Assembly (NCBI GenBank): GCA_033807775.1 | Contig: CM066327.1 | Span: 95,750,295 to 95,814,294 of the forward strand | Direction: 5' to 3' | Origin: Saussurea involucrata | Lineage: Eukaryota > Streptophyta > Magnoliopsida > Asterales > Asteraceae | Length of the DNA stretch: 64,000 bases | Notes under the pieces: generated by a model | What the model saw: the letters and a program-made list of their open reading frames with translations, nothing else | Told to the model about the DNA's origin: nothing | Database searches by the model: none | Made by a program: the position numbers and the translations under genes | Shown here: positions 23,096 to 35,245 of the stretch, one piece after another | Layout: every line of letters begins with the position of its first letter | How positions within the stretch are numbered: the stretch's first letter is position 1

Positions 23096-26000
23096 ATGTC
23101 TGAAATACGAAGAAGTGGTCCAATTTCTCTACATTCTACAAAATCGATAATGGATTCTTCCGATTCGGAAAATGATGAAGTACAAAATAGAGTTGCAGAG
23201 GAAGGGGCAATAAGAAATGATGAAGAAGATGAACAAATGGATGAATCTGAAGGAAATGCGGATGAGGTAAACGTTGATATTGAACATGAACAGAGTGCTG
23301 CAGGTTCTATTATGTCAAATAGATCTATTTTAGTGGAAAGAGTTGTTCCTGAGAGTGAATGGTTGAAATTATCTGAAAATAACTGTGTTATATTGTTTGA
23401 GGAAAGTCGTTTTAAGCCTGAACACACAATTATCATGGAGTTATTCAAACACCATCCGTACAGAAAATGGTTTACAAGAAGTAAAAATGTGCCTGTTCAG
23501 TACATACAACAATGGTGGAAACATCTTAGGTTAGAAGATAATAAGTTTGTGTCTGAAATTGGAGGAGTGACATTTGTCTTATCTATCTCTGCACTAAGAG
23601 AAATGCTGAATCTACCAGAGAAAGATGATGTACAAAGAAGAACAGATTTTGAGGATTCACCCTTAACAGAGGAATTAATAGCAGAGTTTATGAAGTTGGG
23701 ATACAATGAAGGATTGAGGACTCTCAGTTTGTTCAGAAGAAACAAATTACCACCTATTTGGGCTTGCTTCTTTCATGTGGTAAATAAATGTGTGTCAGGA
23801 AAGAATAGTTCTGCAGATCAAGGTTCTAAACAAATTCTTCAGATATTTCAGGGTTTAGTGAAGAATAGGCATTATGACTATACTTTAATACTTTGGGAAG
23901 ATATGAAGAATACATTTGAGAAGAATCAGAAAGCAATTCAGAAGAAAACAAAGGATGCTCCACTGACATACATTCCTTACATAAGGTACTGGCAAATTGT
24001 TATTTGGTATGCCATGCAGGAAAACAGAACAATCTCAAGAAGAACAAATGAAGAGCATGGTCCTACATTTTATTTGGGTAAGATGACCTCCGTAACAAGA
24101 CTTGAAAACTATCCCAATCATAAACTATTGCCCAAATCACTTAGGAGCTATATTCCAAGGGAGAGTGAGATTTTAAAAGCTTATTGCACCTCTATGGGAA
24201 TTGAATTACCTCAAATCCCTACCCAAGAGGACCAACCTGAGAAGAGAGGTGAGAGGTCTAGTCGAATTAGAGAGGGGGAGGATGTTCAGATGGGTGAACA
24301 TTCTGAGAGACTTGAGGGGGAAAATTCTGAGAGCTTGGTTAGATTTGGTGAGGAAAAACAGAATGAGAGTGATGAGGATGAGAGATTGTCAACAGAGGTT
24401 CAAACAGAAAGAGATGCCTCTGAACCAGCTAATCTTGACCAGGTAACCACAAATGCTATTGGTTCACATCTCTTGGTGTCCAATATTGAAACAAACACCA
24501 TGGACCTAGTGGTGGATCTTGAACAACCCATCCATATCCACTCAGAAGCATTTCAACATGCTACTGTTTCACACAAATCCGGGGAACCATCCCAAACTCA
24601 TTTGGAGGGAGGTGATAAATCCCAATTTATTTTTCAACACATTGAGTCTGAATATCACAGTCCTATTCATATTGAGCCTGAAATTCCTTTTGACACTTGC
24701 ACAAATCAGGAATTTCGTATTCCTGAAACAACATTCATAGACATACCTAATGTTGGGTGTTGAGGATTGGATGGAAGTCCTGGTGAGGTGAACATTACAA
24801 AAGCCTCATTCAAATGTGCATCTGTTGTACAAGATGACTGTGTGTTATCTACAGGCCATGAGCCCTCTGGGCACATGAAAACTGGACCATCTGTTGGTTC
24901 AGGTTCACTGTTAGAAACTTCTGAATTTGAAAAGATTCAGAAACAAAACAAGGAGATGGGGGAAAAAGTAGAAAATTTGGAGAAGAGGGTGGAGGATTTG
25001 AATGATGAGATGTCAGAGTTGAAAGTTGTGTTGGAGAAAAAGTTGATTTCTGTTGAAACCAAAGTAGATGATGTAAAGAAATCCTTGGATTCTCACAAAA
25101 AGGAGATCGTGGATATAATGTCTGGTTTTCAAAAAGATATGTTAAAACAGATGCAAGGTATGCAGGAATCTATACTGAAAGCACTGAGTGTATCTTTGGC
25201 TTCTACTTCAAAGCCTCTTGATCCTGTTCCTATTGCAGAAGCTGAACCTGAAGTTGCTTTTAATCAGAACTTGAAAATAAAGTTTGATGATAATGATCCT
25301 CATGATCATCAAAAGGGGGAGAAAAGACAAAGGTTAAGTTCTGATGATGATATTGGCATAGAAGATTTTGAGATGGCAGATATGCAATTAGCTAGTACAA
25401 AAAGTTCAGAAGATCAGATACAGGAAAATTTAAAGGCAATAACTTAGATAGTTCAGATTGATAGCTCAGATACAGAGGAAATGGAGTTGGAAAGTACAGA
25501 TGGTGGTGAGTCAGATAAAACAGAGGAATTGAACTTAGACATAGAAATGGAAAGAAACTCAGATGAAACTGAAGCTATTGAGGAATCTGCATTGAGATCA
25601 GAAAAGACAGTTGAAAGTGAAGTGGTCAACATGTGTACAGATATTGTGGTGTATAACAAAGAAATTATGACGGATTCTGAATTAAAAGAAAGGAGGTTAA
25701 GTGAAGAGTTGATCAGAAGGATGCATAATAGTTTAGTCAGAGCTTTGAATGTTCAAAAAGTTCAGCAAGGAATAAAAATGATAAGACCTATTGATCTAAT
25801 GGGAGAAGAAGACAGAACTGTGAATTATACTCAGGATTTTGAAGATGATTTTAGATTTAACTTTTGTGATGAGTTAAATACAGAAGAAGAGTATGTGAAA
25901 GTGAAAGACTTCTTTATGCCTTCTGAGTATGTATTCAGAAAACCAATTGAGATCCCAAAGATTAAATTGCAAAGACTAGAAGAACCTGTATGTGATTTCA

Positions 26001-27772
26001 TTCTAGAGTTAAGTGATGTGCCATTAGCCAGACAATTTCATGATGATATTTTTCCTGAGGAAATATATGATAATCTCTACTACACAGAAGGAGAGTATGA
26101 GCCTTTGGAAAGTAACATTGATGGTTTTATGGATGACAGAGCTCAGATGGTCTACTCAGAAGCTTCTAACAGCTTCAGAGTTCCTGACTCAAAACTGCAT
26201 ATTCAGAAAAGAATTGAGAAAGTTCTGATGTTTCAACAAGATGAATTCAATGGTTTAATGTTTTTTAGAATGGAAGTACTGAAAGAAAGAAATACAAAGG
26301 TTTCCATGTCTACCTTTGATTTTCACAGATTGACTCTTGATGATCAGATCTTTCTAGTCAAGTTCTTTGCTAGCACTGAAGAAGCCTTGATAGAAATTGA
26401 ATGCAGAAGACTTCTGGGTATTTATGTCAGAAATATATACTTGTATGACTTCCAATTGGCTATTGAAGAAAGAAAAGAAAAGTGTAATCTGAGTTCTCCC
26501 ACAAAGAAAACAGAAGTTGATTTGCATGTGAAGGGATTTGTGAATGAAGGAATGGAGACAGAAGGGTTCACATATATAGTTCACGAAAGGCTTGAATTGT
26601 TCAGAATAAAAGAGTTGGTAAAGTACAGTGATGCAACTCTGAATTGGTTGTTGATTAAAATGGAAGTAAGTATGGAAGCTGAAAAAGAGAGTTTGAAGAA
26701 GAGATGTATAAACTGTGTGAAGAGGAGGTTGGATCTTAGAAGAAAAATCAGAAGTAGTAGTGAATGGTTGCTATCTGAGGTGAATCCCAAAAAGATTCTA
26801 CATAATGATTTTGTGTTTCCTGCTGAGTATGAAGTGAATGGAATTTTGTCAGATGAAGTTGAAGAAATTCAGAACACAATATCTCAGAATGTGCAGATAA
26901 CTAGTTTTGATCAAGCTGAACAGTCTGAACCAAAAGAAGATGAAATATCCATTGATCTAAATGGATACTTTCTTGAATTTGATTTACCTGAGTTCTTCAA
27001 ACCAAAAGAGGTACAATTCTTGGATGTGTATTATGATAGACCTAAGGAGACTTAGATCTGGTTGGCTGAAAAATTAAGATGTCTTGGCAAAACAAAGCAA
27101 GCTGTTTACTCAGATTTTTTAATCACTGGAATCAGAGAATTGAGGGTTAAGAAATTCAGAAAGATAGAGTACTTATCTTTTGAAGTTCTGAGAGAAGATG
27201 GCAAGGTTTATTACTTTACTGATGCATATTTTGAGAAACTATCAGTAGTTGACTTCTACAGATTACACAGCTTTCTATGCTTCAAAGAGTCGAGCAAAGA
27301 CAGAAATGAAAGGAAGGCCAGAAGTGTGGTAATTGAGGCCATGTTCTACATCTTAAGGTGGCACTGCTATACAGATTTTCAAATAGCTTTGTACCTACAA
27401 AAGTCATGTGTTTATCTGGCAAATCCCAACACAGATCATGAACAGAAAAAGAAGTTAAAGACTGGAAGTGTTCACAAATATCCAGATTTGGGAGTATTTT
27501 TGAAAAACAAAAGTGGAAAGATTTTCTTCAGAGCAAAGGAAACCGCAAAATACTGTTCTGGAACTTTAAGAATCATAAAGCATAATTTGGAGAAAAAGAT
27601 GCTGAAAGTGAAGGAAGCAAACATGACTCAAGAAGCAATCAATCAGCAAGTTGAGATTATTCAAGAAATCATTGACAAAATTGATAAAAGGCTTAATCTG
27701 AGAAATGTGCTACTTCAGAAGATTGTTCCTGCTCTGAAAGAACTGGATGATGCAAAGTTTAAGTTTATTTGA
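23096..27772 (+). pseudogene. Element B third ORF (1558 codons), three in-frame stops
   Basis: A single frame runs from ATG 23096 to TGA 27770-27772, broken only by TGA 24761-24763, TAG 25445-25447 and TAG 27053-27055. It is therefore one gene with point nonsense mutations, not four genes. The N-terminal block has YIQQWW, SGKNSSADQGSK and YIPYIRYWQIVIW, aligning with A and C. The middle is acidic with a coiled coil (24930-25150), then HQKGEK coded by an AGGGGGAG string (25314-25321). The C-terminal block (about 27110-27270, FEVLREDGK...FTDAYF) aligns with A and C. A Lys-rich C-terminal helix region ends just before the polypurine tract. There are no membrane segments. Function unknown. Confidence 0.8.
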
Positions 27773-27786
27773 CAAAAGGGGGAGAT
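27773..27786 (+). other. Element B polypurine tract
   Basis: AAAAGGGGGAGAT directly precedes the 3' LTR and abuts the third-ORF stop codon; it is the plus-strand priming site. Confidence 0.9.
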
Positions 27787-28302
27787 TGTTAGATCTGAAG
27801 TTTTGTCAATAAACCAAGTGTTGAAGATCTGATAAGAAGACTCAGATGTTCTGAGTAGAGAAGTCAGAAGTCTGACTGTGAAAGCTCAGAAGTATTGATC
27901 AGTGGAAAGAGAAGTCAGATGTCTGAGTTAAGGAGTCAGAAGATCTGAGAAGCTTTATCAGAAGAATGTTCAGAAGTTCTGAACTACCTGTTCAGAACTT
28001 ATGACGAGATACTTTACTTAGTATTTTATAAACTAATTAGGACACGTGTTATGTTCTTATTAGTCTTTCTTTTTTGTACTGTAGCTTTAAGATGTCCGTT
28101 GCAGTATAAATAGTAGTTAGCTCTATGTTGCTAACTGGTTGATTTTTCCCGTATAACTTTGTATTCATTCTCTGTAATCTTTGAGATTCTCTCTCTCTTA
28201 GATCTGTAATTCTGTTCATCATTGAATACAATTGGGCTTGATCATACAACTTCTCAATTACTGCTTTCTATATTGATTGTAAGATTAGATCCTGTTCTTT
28301 CA
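27787..28302 (+). repeat. Element B 3' LTR
   Basis: Pair of 14856-15369, ending TTCTTTCA, followed by the CATTT duplication (28303-28307). A short minus-strand open frame in it also occurs in the 5' copy and is a chance read. Confidence 0.95.
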
Positions 28303-28307
28303 CATTT

Positions 28308-28340
28308 CCAATTTTTTATTTTCAATACTTAGGGGGAGAT
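28308..28340 (+). other. Resumed element A sequence and its polypurine tract
   Basis: After the CATTT duplication, A resumes for about 35 bp and ends TTAGGGGGAGAT (28330-28340) in front of A's 3' LTR. Confidence 0.9.
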
Positions 28341-29057
28341 TGTTAGCTCCAAGTATCTGTAAAATGAAAGTATTGAAAATAAAACCAAGTCAGAAGACCT
28401 ACAGAGATAAAGCAGAAGACTTAGAAGACCAACAAAGAAGACCAACAGAACTCAACAGAGTTCTGGTGGAACCAACGGAGCTCAACAGAGCTCTGGCAGA
28501 AGATCAACAGAAGAACTGTTCATACCCGAAGACCAACAGAGTTCTGTCATAACACGCTCTGTTGAAGTGAAGACCTCTGTTATGCCTAAGTCTCGTAGAA
28601 ATCCGAAGTGTCAGATACGTGTCCACACCTTTCCACGTATGCCCTAAAGATTGGAGACACACTTTCCACGTGTCATTCCAGGGTACGATAGTACACTGTC
28701 TACACTTTATGAGGCTATATATAGCGAGGTAGTGGAACAAACAAAAAAAAGCTTTTGGAAGAATAGTTTTCCACAATTGTAAAAGCACACACTGTCATAT
28801 CCTCATAGCACTATCCCGTACGATATTGTCTCTGTGATTTCTTGATACATCATTGATCTTGTTCTTGGTGTTATCTTTATCAATATACGAGCAGCGTTTC
28901 TTATTTGATATTGTTATCATATTCCTGTTCTATATTTGATATCACAGTTTACATATCGTCTCATACAATCACTCACTTTAATGGCTTTATATTTAAATGC
29001 TTCCGCTGTCTATTTAACTACCATTATCGTGATACGACGTGAATCTGGGAACCAACA
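28341..29057 (+). repeat. Element A 3' LTR
   Basis: 717 bp, pair of 2150-2866, ending CCAACA and followed by the CAGTG duplication at 29058-29062. Confidence 0.95.
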
Positions 29058-29062
29058 CAGTG

Positions 29063-29226
29063 CTTCTTCTTCTACTTTCTTCGCCATACCACAGTACAGT
29101 ATATCCATACTTTCTTCTGCCTATTCACGTCAAAGACCATACCTACAAGTCCTTCTACACGCTAAAAGACCATACCTTACCAGTCGTTATACCTGCTACC
29201 TGTTGGCTCCCATACGAAGACTCAAT
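29063..29226. other. Flanking non-coding DNA right of element A
   Basis: Short non-coding stretch between A's target duplication and the TA microsatellite. It contains a repeated ACCATACCT-type phrase (about 29130 and 29170). Nothing else is recognised. Confidence 0.5.
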
Positions 29227-29240
29227 ATAGCATATATATA

Positions 29241-29276
<36 letters not shown>

Positions 29277-29278
29277 CA

Positions 29279-29310
<32 letters not shown>
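29227..29310. repeat. (TA)n microsatellite
   Basis: About 85 bp of TA/ATAC dinucleotide repeats ending abruptly at CTAGTTGG. Confidence 0.9.
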
Positions 29311-29340
29311 CTAGTTGGATACCCGCGCAATGCGGCGAGA
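29311..29340 (-). mobile_element. Possible Helitron 3' terminus (minus strand)
   Basis: On the minus strand the sequence reads a GC-rich stem-loop (CCGC-ATTGC-GCGG type), about 10 bases, then AACTAG followed by T of the TA repeat. A hairpin about 10 nt before CTRR, with insertion between A and T, is the Helitron 3' signature. The element would extend to the right, but I cannot identify its 5' TC end, so size and family are unknown. The palindrome could also belong to another small element that targets TA repeats. Confidence 0.3.
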
Positions 29341-29533
29341 TGCAAATATTGAATAAATGTAAACGATAACACAGGTTCCAATATCTCAGAGTTTTAATGA
29401 TTGTCATAGCAGAATCAAGCTAGAACCTAAATACAATAAAACAAAGCTAAATAATGGTAAGTGTATTAAAAGTTAGGGCCGTTTACGAAATGCTTACCGG
29501 ATAAGCGCTTAATTGGCAAAAGTCTCAACTCAC

Positions 29534-30133
29534 ATTATGGGGTAACATTCTTTGAACTTCAAAGAAGGAGCTTCGAGAGGAGTCGAGATAAGAAGATTGA
29601 TTGGAAGGTGTGGCTCTCTGATCCGGACAGTTTGTTGCGCTTGTAGCCTCGTTTCGCTTCTGTTTTGTTCAGTTTAGGTAGGTGGTGCTGTAGCTACTGT
29701 TCGGGTTTTGGGCCTGCGATCACGTACCTTTCTGAACTGTTCGAGCAAGGCCTGCTTCAAGATGTTGTTATCGGCTGTTTGGAGTTCTCTGCCCGGATTA
29801 AGCTGCTTTTTCGGTACTACTGAATTATATGATCGAAGGTCTGATCTGTTGGCTGTTTGGCGTGGGCTGAATGGGCAAAGCCACTGTATTGGCTGTATGG
29901 TTTAAGCAATGGTTGTCCAGGCTGCTGCTTGTTTTTGGTTCGGCTTGCCTGTTTTGATTAAGCTCTCGTAGTGGCTTACTACTGGTAATCCGTGGGGGCT
30001 TAATCTGGCCGTGTATTTTTCCGGTATTCCTGTATGTTGTTGCTTGGGCTTTGCCTGGTTCGGTTGTTTCTCTATTTTGACTGGTTTAATAATAATACTT
30101 GCCTTTTAAAAAAAAATTATGGGGTAACATTCT
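29534..30133 (+). mobile_element. 5'-truncated LINE fragment with 18-bp target duplication
   Basis: An 18-bp direct repeat (ATTATGGGGTAACATTCT) occurs at 29534-29551 and 30116-30133. The right copy is preceded by a short poly-A (30108-30116) after AATAATAATACTTGCC. That is target-primed insertion with an A tail. The insert is about 565 bp. Its first part can be read as a short peptide ending at TAG about 29657 with IDWKVW, reminiscent of the C-terminus of plant L1 ORF2, and the rest is T/G-rich 3' UTR. The 5' end is truncated. A SINE is less likely because no pol III boxes are seen. Confidence 0.7.
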
Positions 30134-31800
30134 CAAGCATCAAAATGAATTATTGGTATACTTTTATAACCCAGTATTACAAGGTAAGAGTTATTACCCT
30201 CACATACCAGGTAAGATTCTGGATCCGCTTATCACTAAATTACCCTCACAAGGTAAGAGTTATTACCCGCTTACCACTAAATTACATTGTCACATTTTTA
30301 CCGGGTAAGATTTTAGTCCACCAAGTCGATTTCGTATACAACAATTCATTTGGTAAGCACTAACCGTGGTAATGCTAAAGCATCTCTACTCCAATACCTA
30401 CCTAGTGTTTAATAACACTGATTATTCCAAAGAATCACATCTCATCTCAGCATGGCATGGCTTACAGCAGCAACATACATGATAAATGATGCATATAGCT
30501 TAATATACATCTTCCCATCCAACTACTCCACATAATTTGTTAACCACACCACATAAATACTGTAGAATGCAAAAGAGAAAAAAAATCAAACTGTTGACAA
30601 ATTATCTCTGTAACTTCTCGATGTACATTAAGCAAATAAGAAATATTCAAAATAACAAATAGCATTCATGGTGACATTAGACCTATTGACCAAATTAATA
30701 GCAACATTTCTTCCCTCTATCATATGATTATATACGCTAGGCTAAAAATCATGTAAACAAACTAAGCATGTCCTATTAATGTTCAAAATGATGCAATACA
30801 ATTTAAAAATTAACCGTTTTCCAACCACTTACAAAGACAAAGTTGATTTGTTTTCAATTTGACTTGCAAAAAATCTGATGGGGAATACAGACCTCCGTTT
30901 TCACATTTGACATGGAAAAGCTATGATAAACTTGAGATGTAGAAATTTCTAAAAGTTTGATAATGTAAGAAACCAATTAACTTTAACTGAAATGGAAAAT
31001 AGAGACCTCCGTTTGGTTCTCTTTTGATCCTACAAGATGGAGCAATGATCACCAGAAAAAATAAGCAGGTATGTGAGAGAAAAATTTGAGATAAGCAGGT
31101 AAATGGACAAAATCGAGCCATGAAAAATCAAGATGAAGAACGTATAATTACAGAAAAACAACGATCATAACATTCAAAGAAAATGCAGAATTATACCATT
31201 CCACATTGCCAAAGTCATTATCCTCACTTATGAAACATCTTTCTTGTTCTCCAACTATATCAACAAAAGAAATTTGAATTGTAACAAATAACATATAATC
31301 AGAGAGAAAACAATTCGATAAAATATCAAAAATCATCACTTATCGACCACAAACAAAAATAGATTCAAATGGAACTAAAACCAGAAAACACAAATGGAGC
31401 ACTGTCAAAACATATTAAAGATGCAGAATATATCACAACTTTGTAAGACGCAGTTAAAATCAACAAACAATAAAAAATGAGAGATCATACTACTCAAAAG
31501 AAGATGCATCTACAAGAAGTTGATATGTGTAGTGTTCTCACAAATTGGTATTTAACCCCAACAAAAATCTTCAAAAGGTTAAGAGACTATAATATATTAC
31601 CTGGAGATGAGATCTTACCTGTAGATGAAAAGTATAACAAATATTGCAGTAAAAATCAGTCCTCGACCCATCTATAACACAAATCTTCAAAAGGTTAGCA
31701 TGAAACAACATGATATGTCAACTTTGCTCTTTTGGTTTCGTTTTCGGCGACCAAATTGTGATTGTTGGGTGTGCGATGAAGACGAAAATCAGTGAGAAAT
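30134..31800. other. Non-coding AT-rich intergenic DNA
   Basis: No frame over about 70 codons and no splice-bounded exon I would defend. An 18-bp phrase around AGGTAAGAGTTATTACCC occurs at about 30180 and 30252. A second phrase, GACCTCCGTTT, occurs at about 30892 and 31004 in similar context. The region just left of the LINE (about 29474) starts GGGCCGTTTACG, which hints at a DNA-transposon terminus with no partner found. Element C is inserted at 31801. Confidence 0.5.
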
Positions 31801-32765
31801 TGTTGATCCAAACCCTCAGTGATTTGATAATGACCCTCTCTTAAATACTTAGTGAAAATTGTAAGTAAACAATATGTATCAGAGTTTCACTATCGCTGAT
31901 AAGTACTAAGATCTTACAGTACCGCTGATAGGAACTCTCGCTCTTTAAATTAAACATTCAGCGAACACTGTTCACCATAATGCTCTGAGCCTGTTCAGTC
32001 CTTATGGTGATCGCTGATAAGTTAGTTGTTTACATTTGATCCCTGAAGATAAGTTTCACGTCAACAAAGGTTCTACGCTGAAGTCGAAGATCAAGCTCAA
32101 GAACCAGCGACAAGTCTTCTAATGAACTGATGCGGATCAGCGAAGACTCAGATTTGTCCACTCAACGTGAAGTATCAAGTACAAGACTTCAGCTATCACT
32201 GAACTTTATTATCTGCTGAATAGTAAATGATAATCGCTGAATCAACGAAAGCTGATCATGAAGTCCTCCGTACAAAGTACTTTTGTCTTAACCTCCCTTG
32301 CACGCTACCGTACGAAATGTCAGAAAAGAAACTCCGAATATCTGAAATCGTACAAACACTCTGATACTACACTGTTCATCTTTACGGCTACTAAGGTTGT
32401 CAACCAAGGTCAATGACATGCAACCAACCAGCTGATGACACGTGTAAAGTGTATACTGACTTGCTTTAAATGCATGCAGTATATAAAGAGATGAAATCAC
32501 TTCTTTTGAAGTAACTTGCTAACTCTGGACAAGTTCAAATCTCTCTCAAGATAGGATTTTATTAGTAATCTCCATATCTTTCTTAGTGCAAGAAATCTTA
32601 GTGTTCCAACTTGTTTAGATTTAGGTTTATCCTTAATCTTGTTTCCGCAACAAGCTGTAAATTGTTAATGATTTATCAATAAACAATTTAGAAAAGTAAA
32701 ATAGTGTGTTTGTATTCAACCCCCCCCCCCTTCTACAAACTTGTATAGGCCTTTCGGGACCAACA
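31801..32765 (+). repeat. Element C 5' LTR (965 bp)
   Basis: It starts TGTTGATCCA and ends GGGACCAACA. The first ~178 bp match 39888-40065. It contains ACACGTGT (32438-32445) and TATATAAA (32480-32487) 42 bp apart, a run of 10 or more C (about 32719-32730), and many CGCTGA/TCAGCG words. Confidence 0.9.
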
Positions 32766-32780
32766 AGTGGTATCAGAGCG
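32766..32780 (+). other. Element C primer-binding site
   Basis: AGTGGTATCAGAGCG follows the LTR. TGGTATCAGAGC at 32768-32779 is the Met-tRNA site. Confidence 0.88.
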
Positions 32781-32845
32781 GATTTGTTTAATCTCAAAAA
32801 CAAGATCTAATATAAGATATTTCTCTTCCTTGCTATTATCTGAAA

Positions 32846-35227
32846 ATGGCCTCCCACACAAACACAAATTATGTAGACAATGGTTCTCTTGCAAAACCCC
32901 CTAGATTTTCCAGAGACAACTTCAACTTGTGGAAAAATAGGATGACACTCTTCTTAGAAGGTGTAGACCCTACTATACCTTACTATCTTGAGAACGGCCC
33001 ACACATCCCTGTAACAATTGATCCTTTAGTTCCAGCCACTGCAACTAGAGCTGCTATTCCAGAAAGGCTGATTCCTAAAGAAATCCATCAGTGGACCGAT
33101 GAAGATAAGAAGAAAGTGGCTATAGATACAAAAGCCAGATCCATACTATCCATGGCCCTTCCTGACGAAGTCTACCATTCCGTCATGAACCTGAAATCAT
33201 CAAAAGCCATGTGGGACACAATATGTGTTCAGTATGAAGGAACGTCTGAAGTCCAGGACTCAAGAAAGATCAACCTGGTAAGACAATACGAAAGCTTCAT
33301 TTCTGGTAAGAATGAAACTCTCTCTGAAGTTCACCAACGTTTTAATTGCTTAATTATAGATCTGAAAACTGTTGGTAAGGAATATTCTAACTTTGAAGTA
33401 CTGACAAAGTTTCTAGAATGTTTACCTGAAAGCTGGGATAATTATTCCATGTGTCTCAAGCTGTCAAAGGATCTAAGATCAATGACTCTTGCTACCTTAT
33501 ATGGGACATTGCTGAATCATGAGCAATCTAGCCATCTTAAGAAGAATCTTGTAAAAGATTCCAAAAGCACCCCTGTTGCTTTAATCTCAGAGGAACCTTC
33601 TACTCAGCGACCCTCGGTCACTATCACTGAGTTAGAAAGTAACTCTGAAAGGTCATCAGACTCTGATTCTTCAGATGATGATGAATCCTTGGCTCTCCTA
33701 ACTAAAAAGTTCAGGAGATTCGCCAAGAAGAAAATGTTTAGAAAGAACAAAACTCTTTCCATAGCTGACAAGCCTAAGTCATCAGCCTTTGTTGATAAGG
33801 CTACTGCTACTTGTTTCAACTGCGAAAAGACAGGTCATTTCGCTAACGAGTGCAGGTCAAAGAAAATCATGAGACCTTCAGCTTTTACAAAGAAATCCTT
33901 TGTTCCAAGGAATAAAGATGACAAATACTCAAAGCTGAAGGAGAAGTATGCAAAGCTGAAAAGCTTTAAGAAGAAAGGAAAAGGCCTGATGGCTGACTAT
34001 GATTGGGCTGATTCTGATGAAGAAGCCTCATCATCTGATTCTGAAGATGATGAAGCAAATCAATGTCTGATGGCTAGGATTGAAGAAGAGGAAGAAAGTT
34101 CAGACATTCCCTCCACTTCAACATCTGCCATTCAGGTATCACCTTCCTTCTTTACCAATATTGCAAATATTGATGAAGCTGATAGTCTCCGTAAAATCGA
34201 TCTATTGACTAGAAGTTTATACGAAGCCATGAATGGTAAAGCTGTGGTTGAAAACCAAAATCTTGATCTCGCTGAAAAGCTTAAAAACTGCCACCTTCAA
34301 ATAGAAAAACTATCTAAAATTTAAGATGATTTTAAAGATCAAGTCTATTTAAATCAGCTAGTCAAAATCGAACGAGCAGAAGCTATCGCTGCATTAAAAG
34401 CTGAACAAGCTACTGTTGAAGGATGGTGTAATTCTTCAACAAAGATCACTGAGATAATTAAGGCTCAGATTCCTCTGTGTGATAAACGTGGTCTGGGTTA
34501 TAAATATGATACTCCAAAACCAACCACTGAACGTTCAATGCTTAAATTTGGAACGTTCGTATCCTCAGTAGCTGATACTTCATCATCTCAGTACTCCTCG
34601 TCGGTTACACCAATCCCTGAGGAAACTCCTACCTCAAAAGGCAAGGAGAAAATGGTTTATTCAAAACCTACCTCTGTCTTTAAAGACAAAGGTAAAGGAA
34701 TTGTTATTTACCAGAATCCTTAGAAGGGTACCTTAGTACCAAAACTGAATGCCTCTAAAGCTTCAGTGGCTCATCCCTCTGGATCAAGGAAGCAGATATC
34801 TGGATTTATTCAGCGATCTACTCCTAGACTCAGATTGGATGTCCTTGGTAAGAAATCTGAAGAACTGAATGTTCGTCCCATTTCTAAAGCCAATAGTTTA
34901 CTTGGTGCTGGCACTTCTAATTCCAAATTAAAAGCTCAGCACTCAAGTGGTCCTAGAACTAATTTTAGTTATAGGAAATGTTATCACTGTGGACTTACCG
35001 ATCATATTGCAAGTAAGTGCCCCACAGCCACCAAAGTTGATAAGATAGCTAAGGTGAAGATAGCACCCAAGAAGACCAAACCAGTTGCAATTCAGGTCAA
35101 GAAATTGACCAAAGTGAAGAAAGACAAAGTTGAATCTTCAAATGCTGCAAAGACTGCTGAACCCATTCCAACTTCTTCCACTGACAAACGCGTACACATG
35201 GTGAAGTGGGTACCCAAGCAAAACTAA
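32846..35227 (+). pseudogene. gag: Element C Gag, two nonsense codons
   Basis: ATG at 32846 (MASHTNTNYVDNG). The UBN2-like N-terminus is readable (LAKPPRFSRDNFNLWKNRM, SMALPDEV, MWDTI). CCHC knuckle CFNCEKTGHFANEC lies at about 33811-33852. A second, CYHCGLTDHIASKC, lies near the C-terminus (about 34980). The frame is single from 32846 to TAA 35225-35227 (793 codons), broken by TAA 34322-34324 and TAG 34721-34723. The protein ends with the VKWVPKQN version of the WVPK signature. It is shorter than gag of A and F because the coiled-coil tail is short. Confidence 0.88.
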
Positions 35228-35245
35228 TCTTCCTTTGTATTGCAG
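35210..35245 (+). promoter_or_regulatory. Gag-pol junction of C
   Basis: GGGTACCCAAG, AAACTAATCTTCC and TTTGTATTGCAG precede the protease frame. It is 36 nt, in frame with gag, and shares the AACTAATC branch-like string with A. Confidence 0.45.

Larger units (their letters stand above)
14856..28302 (+). mobile_element. Element B: Sirevirus-type copia retrotransposon nested in A
   Basis: LTRs at 14856-15369 (514 bp) and 27787-28302 (516 bp) differ by four substitutions and a 2-base change in a T run, under 1%. The target duplication is CATTT (14851-14855 and 28303-28307), lying between A's third ORF and A's polypurine tract. The element contains primer site, gag, pol, spacer minisatellite, third ORF and AAAAGGGGGAGA tract. 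Gag has one frameshift, pol three nonsense codons and the third ORF three in-frame stops, so it is not autonomous. It is saturated with TCAGAA/TTCTGA words. Confidence 0.95.
2150..29057 (+). mobile_element. Element A: near-complete Sirevirus-type Ty1/copia retrotransposon, split by nested element B
   Basis: Two 717-bp LTRs (2150-2866 and 28341-29057) start TG and end CA. They are flanked by a perfect 5-bp target duplication CAGTG (2145-2149 and 29058-29062). Inside are a Met-tRNA primer site, gag, pol, an internal TATA region, a third ORF and a polypurine tract. I count five substitutions between the LTRs by eye, about 0.7%, so the insertion is recent. Removing B (14856-28302) leaves an element of about 13.5 kb. 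Lesions are one nonsense codon in pol and a short double-frameshift region near the start of the third ORF. Confidence 0.95.

Noticed and set aside
23096..27772. Four separate genes in the B third-ORF region
   Set aside because: All parts are in one frame separated by single stop codons with homology running through; one decayed gene.
28049..28249. Minus-strand open frame also found at 15095-15316
   Set aside because: Both are the same stretch of the two B LTRs read backwards; no start context or homology.
29474..30380. Possible hAT-type MITE starting GGGCCGTTTACG around the LINE
   Set aside because: I could not find a matching inverted terminus or an 8-bp duplication on the right.
31148..31339. 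Possible host exon on the minus strand
   Set aside because: Only about 30 plausible residues, no convincing splice pair and no recognised domain.
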